Assembly: GCA_937146645.1 (NCBI GenBank)
Contig: CAKZRQ010000058.1
Coordinates: 1 to 64,000, forward strand
Direction of reading: 5' to 3'
From: an uncultured Cyclobacteriaceae bacterium
GTDB taxonomy: Bacteria > Bacteroidota > Bacteroidia > Cytophagales > Cyclobacteriaceae
DNA: 64,000 bases
Position 1 is the stretch's first letter. Every line of letters begins with the position of its first letter. Shown here one piece after another: positions 9,377-18,792 of this stretch. Under the pieces are notes generated by a model that saw only the letters and a program-made list of their open reading frames with translations, searched no databases and had not been told where the DNA came from. The translations under genes were made by a program, and so were the position numbers.

Positions 9377-9423
9377 AACCCTCAATCTCTGCCTTATTTA
9401 AGGATAGCGGTTGGGGGTTTTTA
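9377..9423 (+). terminator. Terminator between tRNA-Leu and trigger factor
   Basis: An 11-bp stem (AACCCTCAATC at 9377-9387 with GGTTGGGGGTT at 9409-9419, two G-U pairs) encloses a small inner hairpin (CCTTA/TAAGG), followed by TTTTT. It ends only about 28 bases before the trigger factor start, so tig must be read through it or use a promoter I could not see. Confidence 0.65.
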
Positions 9424-9450
9424 GTTCAAGGTCATCTAAACACTATCGCT

Positions 9451-10779
9451 TTGGAAATTACATTAGACAAACAGTCATCAAATCAGGGACTAGTAAGAAT
9501 TAGCCTTAAGGAAGAGGATTACCAAAATCAGGTAACAGCCAAGCTTAAGGATTATGCTAAAAAGGCAAGTATTAAAGGTTTCAGACCTGGGAAAGCTCCT
9601 CTAGGAATGATCAAAAACCTGTACGGAACATCCGTTATGGTAGAAGAGATCAATTCTATCTTGGGTGAGAAGCTCAATAATTACCTTAAAGAGCAAGACT
9701 TCAAGATTCTCGGAGATCCCATTCCAGATGAGTCAAAGCAGCAAGACATTGACTGGAAGACCCAAAAAGAATTTGATTTTGACTATAAAATTGGATTCGT
9801 AGAAAATTTAAACGTTCCTCTTGATGCGAAAATCAAAGCAAGTAATTTCAAGATCAAGGTTGATGAAGAGCAAATCACCGAGACAGTAGAAAACCTTCTT
9901 TCTCAGTATGGAGCCAGCAGCAACCCAGAGATTTCTGAAGCTGGTGATAATCTTTATGGTGATTTGGCTAAGGCTGATGGTACCTGGTCTAAGACCCTAA
10001 CCTTCCCGATCGATAAGCTTACAAAAAAGCTAGGTGGTAAATTCACAGGGGTTTCTAAGGATGCAGTTATCGAATTCCCTTCAAAGGATGTGAAAAAGGC
10101 TCAGTGGGATGAAGCATTTGGTCTGACCGAGGAAGAGAAAGCTCATGTTGATGGGGATCTAACTTTCACTGTAAAGAACATCAATAGAACGGCCAAGGCA
10201 GAAATGAATCAGGAGTTCTTCGATAAGATTTTTGGTCCTGATCAGGTGAAGAGTGAGGAGGAATTCTTGGGCAAAGTAAAAGAAACGCTTCAAGCTAATT
10301 ACGATAAAGAATCCAAGGTATTCTCTGAGGAGGAGCTGAAGAAGGTTTTGGTAGAGAAGGCCAATATTGAGCTTCCAGAAGACTTTCTTAAGGAGTGGTT
10401 GTTCAAGGCAAATCAGGGCAAAGTAAGCTCGGAGGATGTAGAGAAAGAATACCCTGCTTACGCAAGACAACTGACTTGGTCTTTAATATCAAATCATTTG
10501 GCTACTGAAAATGATATCAAAGCTGAGCATGAAGATGTGATTGAGAAAACCAAAGAGATGGTAAGAGAACAGTTCGCTGCTTCTGGTCTTGGATCTCAAA
10601 TGGAAGACAGCATGGACATGTTTGTAGACAATTACCTCAAAGGTGAGGAAGGTCAGAATTACATGAATATGCTCACCTCCGTCCAAAACGATAAAGTTTT
10701 GGATATGGTAAAGGAAAAGCTCAAGCTAAAGGATAAGGAAATCAGCGTGGATGAGTTCAAGAAACTTTTAGAAGAGTAA
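9451..10779 (+). CDS. tig: Trigger factor
   Basis: Ribosome-associated folding chaperone, 442 aa. I place the start at TTG 9451 because the next residues EITLDKQSS match how Bacteroidota trigger factors begin, and the ribosome-docking signature GFRPGK lies at residues 43-48. An in-frame ATG at 9292 lies inside tRNA-Leu, and the first ATG after 9451 falls beyond the docking signature. N-terminal ribosome-binding, weakly conserved PPIase-like and long helical C-terminal regions are recognisable. It is followed by clpP and clpX, as in many bacteria, linking folding with proteolysis. A terminator separates it from clpP. Confidence 0.95.
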   Translation: MEITLDKQSSNQGLVRISLKEEDYQNQVTAKLKDYAKKASIKGFRPGKAPLGMIKNLYGTSVMVEEINSILGEKLNNYLKEQDFKILGDPIPDESKQQDIDWKTQKEFDFDYKIGFVENLNVPLDAKIKASNFKIKVDEEQITETVENLLSQYGASSNPEISEAGDNLYGDLAKADGTWSKTLTFPIDKLTKKLGGKFTGVSKDAVIEFPSKDVKKAQWDEAFGLTEEEKAHVDGDLTFTVKNINRTAKAEMNQEFFDKIFGPDQVKSEEEFLGKVKETLQANYDKESKVFSEEELKKVLVEKANIELPEDFLKEWLFKANQGKVSSEDVEKEYPAYARQLTWSLISNHLATENDIKAEHEDVIEKTKEMVREQFAASGLGSQMEDSMDMFVDNYLKGEEGQNYMNMLTSVQNDKVLDMVKEKLKLKDKEISVDEFKKLLEE

Positions 10780-10798
10780 ATCAGTTATACCCAATATT

Positions 10799-10828
10799 AA
10801 AAGTCCTTTTTTAAGGGCTTTTTTTATT
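10799..10828 (+). terminator. Terminator of tig
   Basis: A 10-bp stem AAAAGTCCTT / AAGGGCTTTT with TTTT loop and T-rich tail. The tail runs into TATTTTTG (10825-10832), a possible -7 element for clpP, though no matching -33 element is visible. Confidence 0.75.
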
Positions 10829-10852
10829 TTTGTCTACCACAACAATTTCAAA

Positions 10853-11521
10853 ATGATAAATAAAGAAGAATTCAGAAAATACGCCATTCACAATCAAGGT
10901 GTGAGTGGTACCGCTTTTGACCAGTATACCCAACATATCGAAAATATGACTCGGTCGGTCATTGAGGAGCGACCACAAAATTTTAGAGAGATCGATGTAT
11001 TCTCAAGGCTAATCATGGATAGAATCATCTTTCTGGGTACAGGAGTTGATGATCATATTGCCAACATCATTGTCGCTCAATTGCTTTTCTTGGAATCCGT
11101 AGATGCTAAGAAAGACGTTTTGCTTTACATTAATAGCCCAGGTGGATCTGTTACGGCAGGTCTAGGTATTTACGACACCATGCAATACATAGGTCCAGAC
11201 GTGGCTACTATTTGTACTGGAATCGCCGCATCCATGGGTGCAGTTTTACTTGCAGGAGGTGCTAAAGATAAGAGAAGTGCCCTGCAGCATTCCCGTGTAA
11301 TGATTCACCAGCCTTCAGGCGGTATGCAGGGAAAAAGTACTGATATGGAAATTTCCCTTAAATTGATCATGTCAATGAGAGAAGAACTCTATCAAATCTT
11401 GGCGGACCACACTGGTAAGTCATTTGATCAAATCGAGAAAGACTCAGATAGAGATTACTGGCTCAAAGCTCCTGAAGCTAAAGAGTACGGTCTCATTGAT
11501 GAGGTTCTTATCAGAAAATAA
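10853..11521 (+). CDS. clpP: ATP-dependent Clp protease proteolytic subunit
   Basis: Serine protease of the ClpXP/ClpAP complex, 222 aa. The catalytic triad is visible: S127 in [12 protein letters not shown]152 in [10 protein letters not shown] and D201 in DSDRDYWL. The N-terminal extension of about 30 residues is slightly longer than the E. coli mature protein and may be a propeptide. The chaperone gene clpX starts four bases after its stop, so the protease and its unfoldase are made from one message. Confidence 0.98.
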   Translation: MINKEEFRKYAIHNQGVSGTAFDQYTQHIENMTRSVIEERPQNFREIDVFSRLIMDRIIFLGTGVDDHIANIIVAQLLFLESVDAKKDVLLYINSPGGSVTAGLGIYDTMQYIGPDVATICTGIAASMGAVLLAGGAKDKRSALQHSRVMIHQPSGGMQGKSTDMEISLKLIMSMREELYQILADHTGKSFDQIEKDSDRDYWLKAPEAKEYGLIDEVLIRK

Positions 11522-11525
11522 AAAC

Positions 11526-12752
11526 ATGGCATCTGAAATCACATGTTCTTTCTGTGGCAGGAAGAAAAGCGAAGTAGATCTGATGGTCTCTGGTATATCT
11601 GCTCACATTTGTAATCATTGCATTGAGCAAGCGCATACCATCCTTGGGGAAGATGAAAAAACAAAAAAGAGCTCTAAAAAGCCCAAATTCCATCTTAAAA
11701 AGCCAAAGGAAATCACAGACTATTTAGGTGAATATGTAATCGGACAGCAGGATGCTAAAAAGGTCCTTTCTGTTGCGGTTTACAATCATTACAAGCGTCT
11801 ACTTCAAACTCAAGGAAATGATGATATCAAGATTGAAAAATCAAATATCATCATGGTAGGTGATACCGGAACAGGAAAAACTTACCTGGCCAAGACACTG
11901 GCTAAAATCCTTGAAGTACCCTTCTGTATTGCAGATGCCACAGTTCTTACCGAGGCAGGATATGTGGGTGAAGATGTAGAAAGTATTCTTACCAGGCTCT
12001 TGCAGGCTGCTGACTATGATGTAGAGGCAGCTGAAAGAGGGATAGTCTATATTGACGAGCTGGATAAAATTGCACGTAAATCTGACAATCCATCCATCAC
12101 TCGCGATGTGAGTGGTGAAGGCGTTCAGCAGGCCATGTTGAAGCTTTTAGAAGGTACCGTGGTGAATGTTCCACCTCAGGGAGGACGAAAGCATCCTGAT
12201 CAGAAAATGATTGCCGTAAACACCGAGAACATCCTGTTTATTTGTGGTGGTGCATTCGATGGAATCTCAAGACATATTGGAAAGCGATTGAATACGCAAC
12301 CCATGGGATTCAACAATGTAGGAGGTGCGGCAATTGCAGATCGTGAGAATCTTCTACAGTACGTTACCGCTCAAGATTTAAAAGCCTTTGGATTGATTCC
12401 GGAATTAATCGGAAGACTTCCAGTCTTAACTTATCTGGACCCTTTGAGCAAGGATACGCTCACACAAATTCTCACTGAACCAAAAAACGCCTTGGTGAAG
12501 CAATACACGAAGCTTCTTGCAATGGAAAATGTAAAGCTCACCTTCAAAAAGAGTGGAGTGGAGTTTATTGTAGATAAGGCTGTGGAGTTTAGTTTAGGTG
12601 CAAGAGGCCTTCGCTCAATTTGCGAAGCAATCATCACAGACGCGATGTATGAGCTGCCTTCAGATGATTCAGTGAAAGAGCTGGTAATTGATGCTAAATA
12701 TGCCAGAGAAAAATTTGATAAATCGAAGTTTAAAAGACTTCAAGTAGCATAA
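11526..12752 (+). CDS. clpX: ATP-dependent Clp protease ATP-binding subunit ClpX
   Basis: AAA+ unfoldase that feeds substrates into ClpP, 408 aa. The start is the ATG at 11526, because the zinc-binding domain begins immediately (C7, C10, C29, C32 in CSFC and CNHC). The Walker A motif GDTGTGKT is at residues 112-119, Walker B VYIDE near 174-178 and the pore loop GYVGED at 145-150. An in-frame ATG upstream at 11424 lies within clpP and would add residues foreign to the family. The gene ends in a terminator shared with the convergent lpxB. Confidence 0.98.
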   Translation: MASEITCSFCGRKKSEVDLMVSGISAHICNHCIEQAHTILGEDEKTKKSSKKPKFHLKKPKEITDYLGEYVIGQQDAKKVLSVAVYNHYKRLLQTQGNDDIKIEKSNIIMVGDTGTGKTYLAKTLAKILEVPFCIADATVLTEAGYVGEDVESILTRLLQAADYDVEAAERGIVYIDELDKIARKSDNPSITRDVSGEGVQQAMLKLLEGTVVNVPPQGGRKHPDQKMIAVNTENILFICGGAFDGISRHIGKRLNTQPMGFNNVGGAAIADRENLLQYVTAQDLKAFGLIPELIGRLPVLTYLDPLSKDTLTQILTEPKNALVKQYTKLLAMENVKLTFKKSGVEFIVDKAVEFSLGARGLRSICEAIITDAMYELPSDDSVKELVIDAKYAREKFDKSKFKRLQVA

Positions 12753-12755
12753 AAA

Positions 12756-12786
12756 AATCCTGAGCGTTTGCTCAGGATTTTTTTTT
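12756..12786. terminator. Bidirectional terminator clpX / lpxB
   Basis: A perfect 10-bp stem (AATCCTGAGC / GCTCAGGATT, GTTT loop) starts three bases after the clpX stop and ends in a run of T. The hairpin contains the lpxB stop codon, and the T run is the complement of the Lys codons that end lpxB, so the element is embedded in the lpxB coding end. Confidence 0.85.
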
Positions 12787-13911
12787 CAAACTATCGAGAA
12801 TCCTATCTGCTGTGGTATCCGATGCACTTTCGGAACCGAGTAATTCCAGGATTTTATCATAGCCTTGTAGCATTTGACCCTTATAGACCTGATTGGTCAA
12901 AATTCTATTTAACTCGGCCTTCAAGCTTTGAACCGAAAAATCATCCTGAATTAGCTCTTTCACCACTTCTTCATTGGCAATAAGATTCACCAGTGAAATG
13001 AAATCCACCCGAATCAGCCGCTTTGCGATAGCATAAGAAACTGGGCTAGTATGGTATACGACCACCTGCGGAACTCTGAAAATAGCAGTCTCCAAGGTGG
13101 CGGTTCCGGAAGTCACCACAGCTGCTATGGAATGATGAAGCAGATCATAGGTCTGGTCAAAAACCACTTTAATCCCTGCCTTTCTCGCCTCATCATAAAT
13201 ACCGGAATCAAGTGAATTCACCCCTGCCACTATAAATTGGATATTGCTGAATTCCCTTGAAACATGAATCATCCGAGAGAGCATCTTACTCACTTCCTGC
13301 TTCCTGCTCCCAGGGAGCAAAGCCACGATTGGATCAAAATTCAGCTCATTTTTTTGAAGGAAAAATTCATGCGGAGTGAATGATTTGATTTCATCAAGCA
13401 ATGGATTCCCCACATATTCTACCTCCATGTCAAACTTCTTAAAGAAATCTGGTTCAAATGGAAGAATAGAATATATGCGTGTGGTAATCTCTTTAAGCTT
13501 CAGGGCTCGCTGCTGATTCCAGGCCCACACTTTCGGAGGAATGTAATAATGAACAGGAATTCCTAAGTCAGTCGCGAATCGAGCGATTTTCATATTAAAA
13601 CCACCATAGTCCACCAAAACAATCAAGTCCGGTTTATAGGTTTGAATATCCTGCTTAACCTTAGAGAGGTATTTGAGAACTTTTCGGAAGCCGAATAAAA
13701 CTTCTAAAAAACCCATCACGGCCACCTCAGAATAATCGACAAACAAATCTACTCCTGCCTTGGCTGATAGCTCTCCACCCATTCCTCTGAATTGGGCTGA
13801 AGGAGCATTAGCTTTGATGGAACCTACTAGATTGGACGCGTGAAGGTCTCCAGAACGTTCACCACAGATGATATAGATTTTTGAATCTCCCAAGTGGATA
13901 CTTTCCCGCAA
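12772..13911 (-). CDS. lpxB: Lipid-A-disaccharide synthase
   Basis: Glycosyltransferase that joins UDP-2,3-diacylglucosamine and lipid X in lipid A synthesis at the inner membrane. The N-terminal signature YIICGERSGDLHASNLV is intact, followed by the typical MGFLEVL and LLPGSRKQEV (UDP-site) motifs. The length is about 379 aa. No ATG precedes the conserved N-terminus: an in-frame TAA lies just upstream, and the candidate starts are TTG at 13911 or TTG at 13893. The rest of the raetz pathway is not in the window. Confidence 0.95.
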   Translation of the reverse strand: MRESIHLGDSKIYIICGERSGDLHASNLVGSIKANAPSAQFRGMGGELSAKAGVDLFVDYSEVAVMGFLEVLFGFRKVLKYLSKVKQDIQTYKPDLIVLVDYGGFNMKIARFATDLGIPVHYYIPPKVWAWNQQRALKLKEITTRIYSILPFEPDFFKKFDMEVEYVGNPLLDEIKSFTPHEFFLQKNELNFDPIVALLPGSRKQEVSKMLSRMIHVSREFSNIQFIVAGVNSLDSGIYDEARKAGIKVVFDQTYDLLHHSIAAVVTSGTATLETAIFRVPQVVVYHTSPVSYAIAKRLIRVDFISLVNLIANEEVVKELIQDDFSVQSLKAELNRILTNQVYKGQMLQGYDKILELLGSESASDTTADRILDSLKKKS

Positions 13912-13953
13912 AGATGATGTTTTTTAGCTAAAAATCAGGAAGGAAGCTCTTCC

Positions 13954-14376
13954 CTACTCCTCTCCGAAGTACTCCACAAAATTTCGTTCGGTCTCAAAGA
14001 GCTGAATTTTATAAAGGTGACCATCCGCCACAAGTTCATCCACTTTAGGCTTTAAAATCTTCCAAAATTCCATCACAAGAACTTCGCAGCTGGCCATTTT
14101 ACCTTGCATAAAATCTACATCAAGGTTAAGATTTTTGTGGTCCACCTTTTCTATAATTTCTTCTTTGATCAGGGAACTCAAGGCCTTCAAGTCCACCACA
14201 AAGCCCGTCTCGGCATCAGGACGACCCTTTACCGTGACTATGAGTTCAAAATTATGTCCATGCCAATTCACATTGGCGCAAGGGCCAAAAACCTCAAAAT
14301 TTTTCTCCTCTGACCAAGCCGGGTTCCAAAGCTTATGGGCGGCATTGAAATGTTCTTTTCTGCAAACGTAAACCAT
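13954..14376 (-). CDS. 6-pyruvoyl-tetrahydropterin synthase / QueD family enzyme
   Basis: A 140-aa COG0720-family enzyme acting on 7,8-dihydroneopterin triphosphate. The zinc ligands H14, H39 and H41, catalytic C33 and the D79-H80 pair are visible. The spacing from Cys to the zinc motif is CxxxxxHGH (C33 to H39), as in animal 6-pyruvoyl-tetrahydropterin synthase, whereas QueD proper has CxxxHGH. It could therefore make the tetrahydrobiopterin-type pterin needed by the phenylalanine hydroxylase at 49 kb, or serve queuosine synthesis with the queE at 26 kb. I favour the former on the motif. It lies upstream of lpxB on the same strand. Confidence 0.85.
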   Translation of the reverse strand: MVYVCRKEHFNAAHKLWNPAWSEEKNFEVFGPCANVNWHGHNFELIVTVKGRPDAETGFVVDLKALSSLIKEEIIEKVDHKNLNLDVDFMQGKMASCEVLVMEFWKILKPKVDELVADGHLYKIQLFETERNFVEYFGEE

Positions 14377-14436
14377 CTCCTTCTCAAATTCTCGGCAAAT
14401 TTAGGGAAAAGTCCCAAAACCAATAAAACCCTTAAA

Positions 14437-14469
14437 AACAAAAAAGGCTTCTGACAGTCAGGAGCCTTT
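14437..14469 (-). terminator. Terminator of the subtilase/partner operon
   Basis: An interrupted stem pairing AAAGGCT and CTGAC with GTCAG and AGCCTTT. On the minus strand it is followed by TTTTTGTTTTT. It lies 20 bp after the stop of the small secreted gene. Confidence 0.75.
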
Positions 14470-14488
14470 ATTTTTTGATTTGGGCTAA

Positions 14489-15187
14489 TTAAGCCTCATT
14501 TAGTTTTTGGAAGAAAATCACCAAATGATCTTCTCTTGAAAGGTTCAATTTATTCTCCTTAACGATCTTCTTTGCAGCAGCTTGGTCTTGCTCTGCAAGT
14601 GCCTTGATAATGCTGTTAGTCTTTCCACGAACAGATTCTACGTTATTTGAAGAATTGATCAGGTAGTACTTCTCCTCAAAGACAAACATCTTCCCTTGAG
14701 TAGGTGCATAGCTATTTTTAGGAGGAGTAACCAATTCAGTATCAAAGGTCCTGACCATGGTATATTTATCTCCCTGAGCAATAACATTGACAAAGTCGTC
14801 TGCTTCTACTCCTTTGATTTCATCAAAGCCTTTTTTGAATAGCAATTTGGTAAGAAGACCGCCTTCGCTATTCGCGATGATAATTGAAGGGCGCTCTAGC
14901 ATCATGTATTCAACGTAATTTTTGTTCAGGAAAATTTTATTTCCCGCCTCATTAATTACCTCAAACTCATTCTCGTAGATATTAAATTTATAGGCAACAT
15001 TTTCCTTCAGTCCTGCGTTTGTGGTAGACACATCCGCTCTTGCCCAATCATCAAACAGATAAGGAGAGCCTTCTACGCCTTCATAAGCAGATAGCCTTGC
15101 TGGCACCCCATTCAGAGATAAATTTGAAATTTGAGCATAGGAGGCTTGCGCCAATAGCAAACTGAAAACGAATAATAGCTTTTTCAT
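14489..15187 (-). CDS. Secreted hypothetical protein, partner of subtilase
   Basis: A 232-aa protein of unknown function. Residues 1-18 form a signal peptide (QASYA before QISN). The N-terminal half contains GSPYLFDDW, and the middle is beta-rich with KFNIYENEFEV. I recall similar secreted proteins of this size as widespread in Bacteroidota, but I know no named function. The C-terminal roughly 50 residues are Lys/Glu-rich helix. There is no T9SS sorting domain, so the protein is expected to stay periplasmic. Its ATG is one base after the subtilase stop, so both come from one message; a chaperone, propeptide-like or regulatory role for the protease is a guess. Confidence 0.7.
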   Translation of the reverse strand: MKKLLFVFSLLLAQASYAQISNLSLNGVPARLSAYEGVEGSPYLFDDWARADVSTTNAGLKENVAYKFNIYENEFEVINEAGNKIFLNKNYVEYMMLERPSIIIANSEGGLLTKLLFKKGFDEIKGVEADDFVNVIAQGDKYTMVRTFDTELVTPPKNSYAPTQGKMFVFEEKYYLINSSNNVESVRGKTNSIIKALAEQDQAAAKKIVKENKLNLSREDHLVIFFQKLNEA

Positions 15188-15188
15188 T

Positions 15189-18100
15189 TTATTGCTTAAT
15201 TACTTTTTTGTGTAAGGTTAAATTGTTGGTGTTGATTCTAAGAATATATAAACCATTCTGGCTAGGAAGGTTCATTTTTACATTCATTTCTTGAGAAACT
15301 TTAGATTTTTCTTCCAGTAGTAGCACTCTACCAGAAAGATCTACCAATTGGAAGGTAATTGGTCCTGTATAGTCATTGGTGATATTGATATTCAATACAT
15401 CCTCAGAAGGAATAGGACCTATAAATACTCCAAATCTGGCAAGTTCTGGTTCATCCTCCTCAATGGCAGAAACTACTATAGGATCAGAGACTCTGTTACA
15501 AGCCCCATCAAAAATCGCTACCTGATAAGAACCATCTCCTGGTACTTCAAATGATCTTGAAGTCGCACCTGGTACTACTTCACCATTCGCATACCATTGA
15601 TACGATTCTCCCGGTTGCTGAGAGGTAAGGACTAAACCATTGGCTACAATGTTTGGCTTATTGATATCACTTCCGATGATTTGGATATCCTGCTCAAACA
15701 TCGTGAAACCATCAGCATTAGATACCTTTAGTGAAACGGTGTACGTTCCCTCCTGATCAAATACGAATATCGGTTCAGCCAGGCTAGAAGTGCCAAGTCC
15801 ATCAAAATCCCACTCATATTCATCTATTGCTCCTTCACTCAAATTCTCGAAGGTAACGGCGGCGCCAACACAGTTAAACTGGAAGGCGAAATTCGAGAAC
15901 AGCACATCGTCACAGTTTTCAGTCAACCAACCTGATGCATTATCGAGCGTAGCATCAGTCCCGAGGTTAATAATGGCATCACCTATCAGATTTACATTCG
16001 TAACATCTACTCCTTCGAAACAATACTTAGAGTAAACATCATGGAAGATTACTCCGCCCTGAGTGGCGTTGATGGATGCTCTTTCATCTGTAGCAACAGA
16101 AGCGGATATATTATCGATTATGGTCAACTCCCCTTCTCCACCAAGATTTAGGTTTGCACCTTCTAGAATAGTAAGGAGGTTCACTTCCACCTGAGGAACT
16201 CCTAACCTAAGCTCTGACTCCTTGATGGAAATATTTTCCACTCCATCAGAATTAAGGCTTACAGTACCTGAGCTGGCAATTAATAATAAGAATTCGGTGG
16301 ATGATTGATTGTCTACGATTCCACTTTCTCCAATAAATTCAATCGTGATATCCTCGTCCATGGAAGCTCCTGAAGCAACATTCACATCTCCGTCAAATTC
16401 AATATGGCTGATTAAACCTGTTAAATTTCCTCCGTTCGCAATTGATAAATCTCCCATTCTTACTCTATCAGAAATATCAACATCCAGCGTAGCATTCTGA
16501 ATTATTACATTATCGAGAGTTCCTGCTGAGATCAGTTTCCAACTTCCAGAGGCGAATCTTAAATCAACGTTAGTGAAGGTGGCATTACCTAATTCCACCA
16601 AACTTTCAATAGATGAATCCCCGTTGAATTCAATATTTCCATTTTCGATTTCTGTTACAGCATTACTCACTCTAAAGCCGTTAGAAACCAAAATATTATT
16701 TCCGTTCAAGTCAAACTTCACTTCCTCACTGCCAAAGAAATTAACGCTGAATGCTTCAGCATCATCAGCGAAATTCACCGTAAGCTCACCGGAATCTTCC
16801 CCTTCGAATACCACACGCGTTCCGTCTCCTGGAATCTTGTTCGCAGAAGGTCCATTCAGGGAGTTTGACCAGTTCTGTGGGTCGTTCCAATCAGCCCCAT
16901 CCTCTCCAATCCAGTATAGCGTCTCATCAGAACCATTCTCAACTCCTGCGGTGAAGACTAAACCATATTGTTGCACTCCAAATGTTAATTGCCCTTTGTG
17001 TGTAATAACCAATCGGTATTTCTGAGCACTAGGGTTGTTAATCTCGATTTTCTCTACATTATCTCGGAAGTTATCTTCCGTATTTACTCCTCTCGCCGAT
17101 GCTTGAAGCGATGGATCGAGTGTCCAAGGGAAAAATTCTGTCCCATCCTCTCCAATAATCCTCATGTCCAAATCATTCACCAGCATGAGATCAGTAGGAT
17201 CTAAGCCGGTTCCGGCAGGAGCACCTTCAGGATCAGTCCAGGCAATAGTTGCCTTGATCGGAGTAACTCCATCAGAGATAAATTCAATTTCAAAAGTTTC
17301 TCCATCGCCTAAAATCTCTTCTCTTACGAATTGAGAAACACCATCCTGATTTACAAGAATCTTCGCTCCTGCTTCAACATCCAATAAGCCCCAGCCATTC
17401 ATATAATCTGGACCAGGGGCAGGACCTGCTTCCTTGGTAGTATGAATCGCAAGTGCTTTTAACGTAGATGACAGCATGAATCGACCAGAATTTCTTTGAC
17501 TGTACAGTTGCTGTAAAAGGAAAAGAGAACCTGTTACATTTGGCGCAGCCATGGACGTACCACTTTGACTAGCGTAGGAATCAGCACCATTACTAGCAAT
17601 TGACGCACTAAAGACATTTACTCCCATTGCCACCATGTCTGGCTTAACTCGTCCATCATCAGTCGGGCCCCATGAAGAAAAAGAACTCATTTCAACTGAC
17701 TGTGGACCTTGATAATCCAGTACACTTTGAACCGCTCCAATGGTAAGTCCATTTTTTGTAACAGCTCTCGAGGCTAGAATATCCGAAGGACCATCTGGTG
17801 GTCTGGTTCCATCACCCGATTCACCTCGATCATTTCCCGCTGCGAAAACCGGTAAATAATATGGTCTGGCAAAGACCACTTGGTCAACAGAAGCGGATAA
17901 ACTTGAATAAAACCCAAATCTCCAATCCTCCTCAGTAGATATAGCAGGATTTCCGAGCCAATTTCCTGACTCCCATCCCATTCCTAAAGAATACGAGTGA
18001 TTTGAAAGAAGCATTCCATCAGGTTTGTCTTCTGGTTCATATGCATTAGCTACCATTTTCGAAACATCACTGTCCCAATTGAATGACCAGCCAGTGGCTT

Positions 18101-18629
18101 CATATGCCATCCCCAGCGCAGCCTCGTTGACTCCTTCACCTAAAACAGTTCCAGATACGTGGGTAGAATGCGTACTTAGTGTTTCAGTAGAACCATCTAT
18201 TTGGGTCAGTCTCCCACCATATTCAACGTGCTCCACCTTTGGCCTCGTCTGATCAAAAATTCCAACCGTAAGACCTTTGCCTGTAAGGTCAAGTCCCAAG
18301 TCACCGCCAGGCTGTAATGTGGCAGCTCCAGTAGTTATGGCAGCATCAACGTTATCAGTAAAGTTTATTGCCGGCCACCCTGTTTCGTCTAGAAACTGAA
18401 TGCGCGAAAAAATACCATCTTCTCCAATAAATCCTCCCTCAGTATTTAAAAAGCTAAATTTTGATTCGTCTACACCATTTGGGGTATATGTGAACTTTAT
18501 AAGAGAAGACCTTAAATTTCTTTCTGTTTGCTCCCTTGCTTCCTGGAGCTTCTTCAACTTCACTTCCTCCGATTGACCAAAGGCTGTAATTGAAATGAAT
18601 AGTAATATCAGGGTGTAAATTTTTCTCAT
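15189..18629 (-). CDS. Secreted S8 family serine protease with T9SS type A sorting domain
   Basis: Subtilisin-like protease of 1146 aa exported by Sec then T9SS. The start is the ATG at 18629 (a TTG two codons upstream is rejected), giving a signal peptide ending AFGQ. The catalytic triad is D126 (GIFDQT), H154 (THSTHVSGT) and S359 (SGTSMAAP), with oxyanion Asn N266 (AAGND). After the protease come a jelly-roll P-like segment, a long right-handed beta-helix-like stretch of repeated Asn/Ile-rich strands (residues of about 600-900), a PKD domain (WDFDGLG) and an Ig-like segment. The last roughly 75 residues are a type A sorting domain ending LHKKVIKQ. It is cotranscribed with a small secreted protein. 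Confidence 0.93.
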   Translation of the reverse strand: MRKIYTLILLFISITAFGQSEEVKLKKLQEAREQTERNLRSSLIKFTYTPNGVDESKFSFLNTEGGFIGEDGIFSRIQFLDETGWPAINFTDNVDAAITTGAATLQPGGDLGLDLTGKGLTVGIFDQTRPKVEHVEYGGRLTQIDGSTETLSTHSTHVSGTVLGEGVNEAALGMAYEATGWSFNWDSDVSKMVANAYEPEDKPDGMLLSNHSYSLGMGWESGNWLGNPAISTEEDWRFGFYSSLSASVDQVVFARPYYLPVFAAGNDRGESGDGTRPPDGPSDILASRAVTKNGLTIGAVQSVLDYQGPQSVEMSSFSSWGPTDDGRVKPDMVAMGVNVFSASIASNGADSYASQSGTSMAAPNVTGSLFLLQQLYSQRNSGRFMLSSTLKALAIHTTKEAGPAPGPDYMNGWGLLDVEAGAKILVNQDGVSQFVREEILGDGETFEIEFISDGVTPIKATIAWTDPEGAPAGTGLDPTDLMLVNDLDMRIIGEDGTEFFPWTLDPSLQASARGVNTEDNFRDNVEKIEINNPSAQKYRLVITHKGQLTFGVQQYGLVFTAGVENGSDETLYWIGEDGADWNDPQNWSNSLNGPSANKIPGDGTRVVFEGEDSGELTVNFADDAEAFSVNFFGSEEVKFDLNGNNILVSNGFRVSNAVTEIENGNIEFNGDSSIESLVELGNATFTNVDLRFASGSWKLISAGTLDNVIIQNATLDVDISDRVRMGDLSIANGGNLTGLISHIEFDGDVNVASGASMDEDITIEFIGESGIVDNQSSTEFLLLIASSGTVSLNSDGVENISIKESELRLGVPQVEVNLLTILEGANLNLGGEGELTIIDNISASVATDERASINATQGGVIFHDVYSKYCFEGVDVTNVNLIGDAIINLGTDATLDNASGWLTENCDDVLFSNFAFQFNCVGAAVTFENLSEGAIDEYEWDFDGLGTSSLAEPIFVFDQEGTYTVSLKVSNADGFTMFEQDIQIIGSDINKPNIVANGLVLTSQQPGESYQWYANGEVVPGATSRSFEVPGDGSYQVAIFDGACNRVSDPIVVSAIEEDEPELARFGVFIGPIPSEDVLNINITNDYTGPITFQLVDLSGRVLLLEEKSKVSQEMNVKMNLPSQNGLYILRINTNNLTLHKKVIKQ

Positions 18630-18741
18630 AAACAAATCAATTATACATCAGAAACGTCACTCGCAACACAGATGTTTTTGAGAATTATATTCTTGGGTTT
18701 ATTCCTGACAAAAATAAAATGTAGTTCAGGTTTTTAGAAAT

Positions 18742-18776
18742 TAGAAATAAAAAAGGAGGGGTAAACCCCTCCTTTT
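18742..18776 (-). terminator. Terminator of the SusC/SusD operon
   Basis: A perfect 11-bp stem AAAAGGAGGGG / CCCCTCCTTTT with TAAA loop, followed on the minus strand by a T-rich tract. It separates the susCD-lipoprotein operon from the subtilase operon. Confidence 0.85.
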
Positions 18777-18792
18777 TTTGAATTATTAAGAA

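Noticed and set aside
9292..9450. N-terminal extension of trigger factor from an ATG at 9292
   Set aside because: The segment is read through tRNA-Leu and the following terminator; homology begins only after TTG 9451.
16573..17025. 150-codon open frame antisense to the subtilase gene
   Set aside because: It mirrors the biased codons of the protease gene, is Ser/Pro/Thr-rich and has no plausible promoter or protein features.
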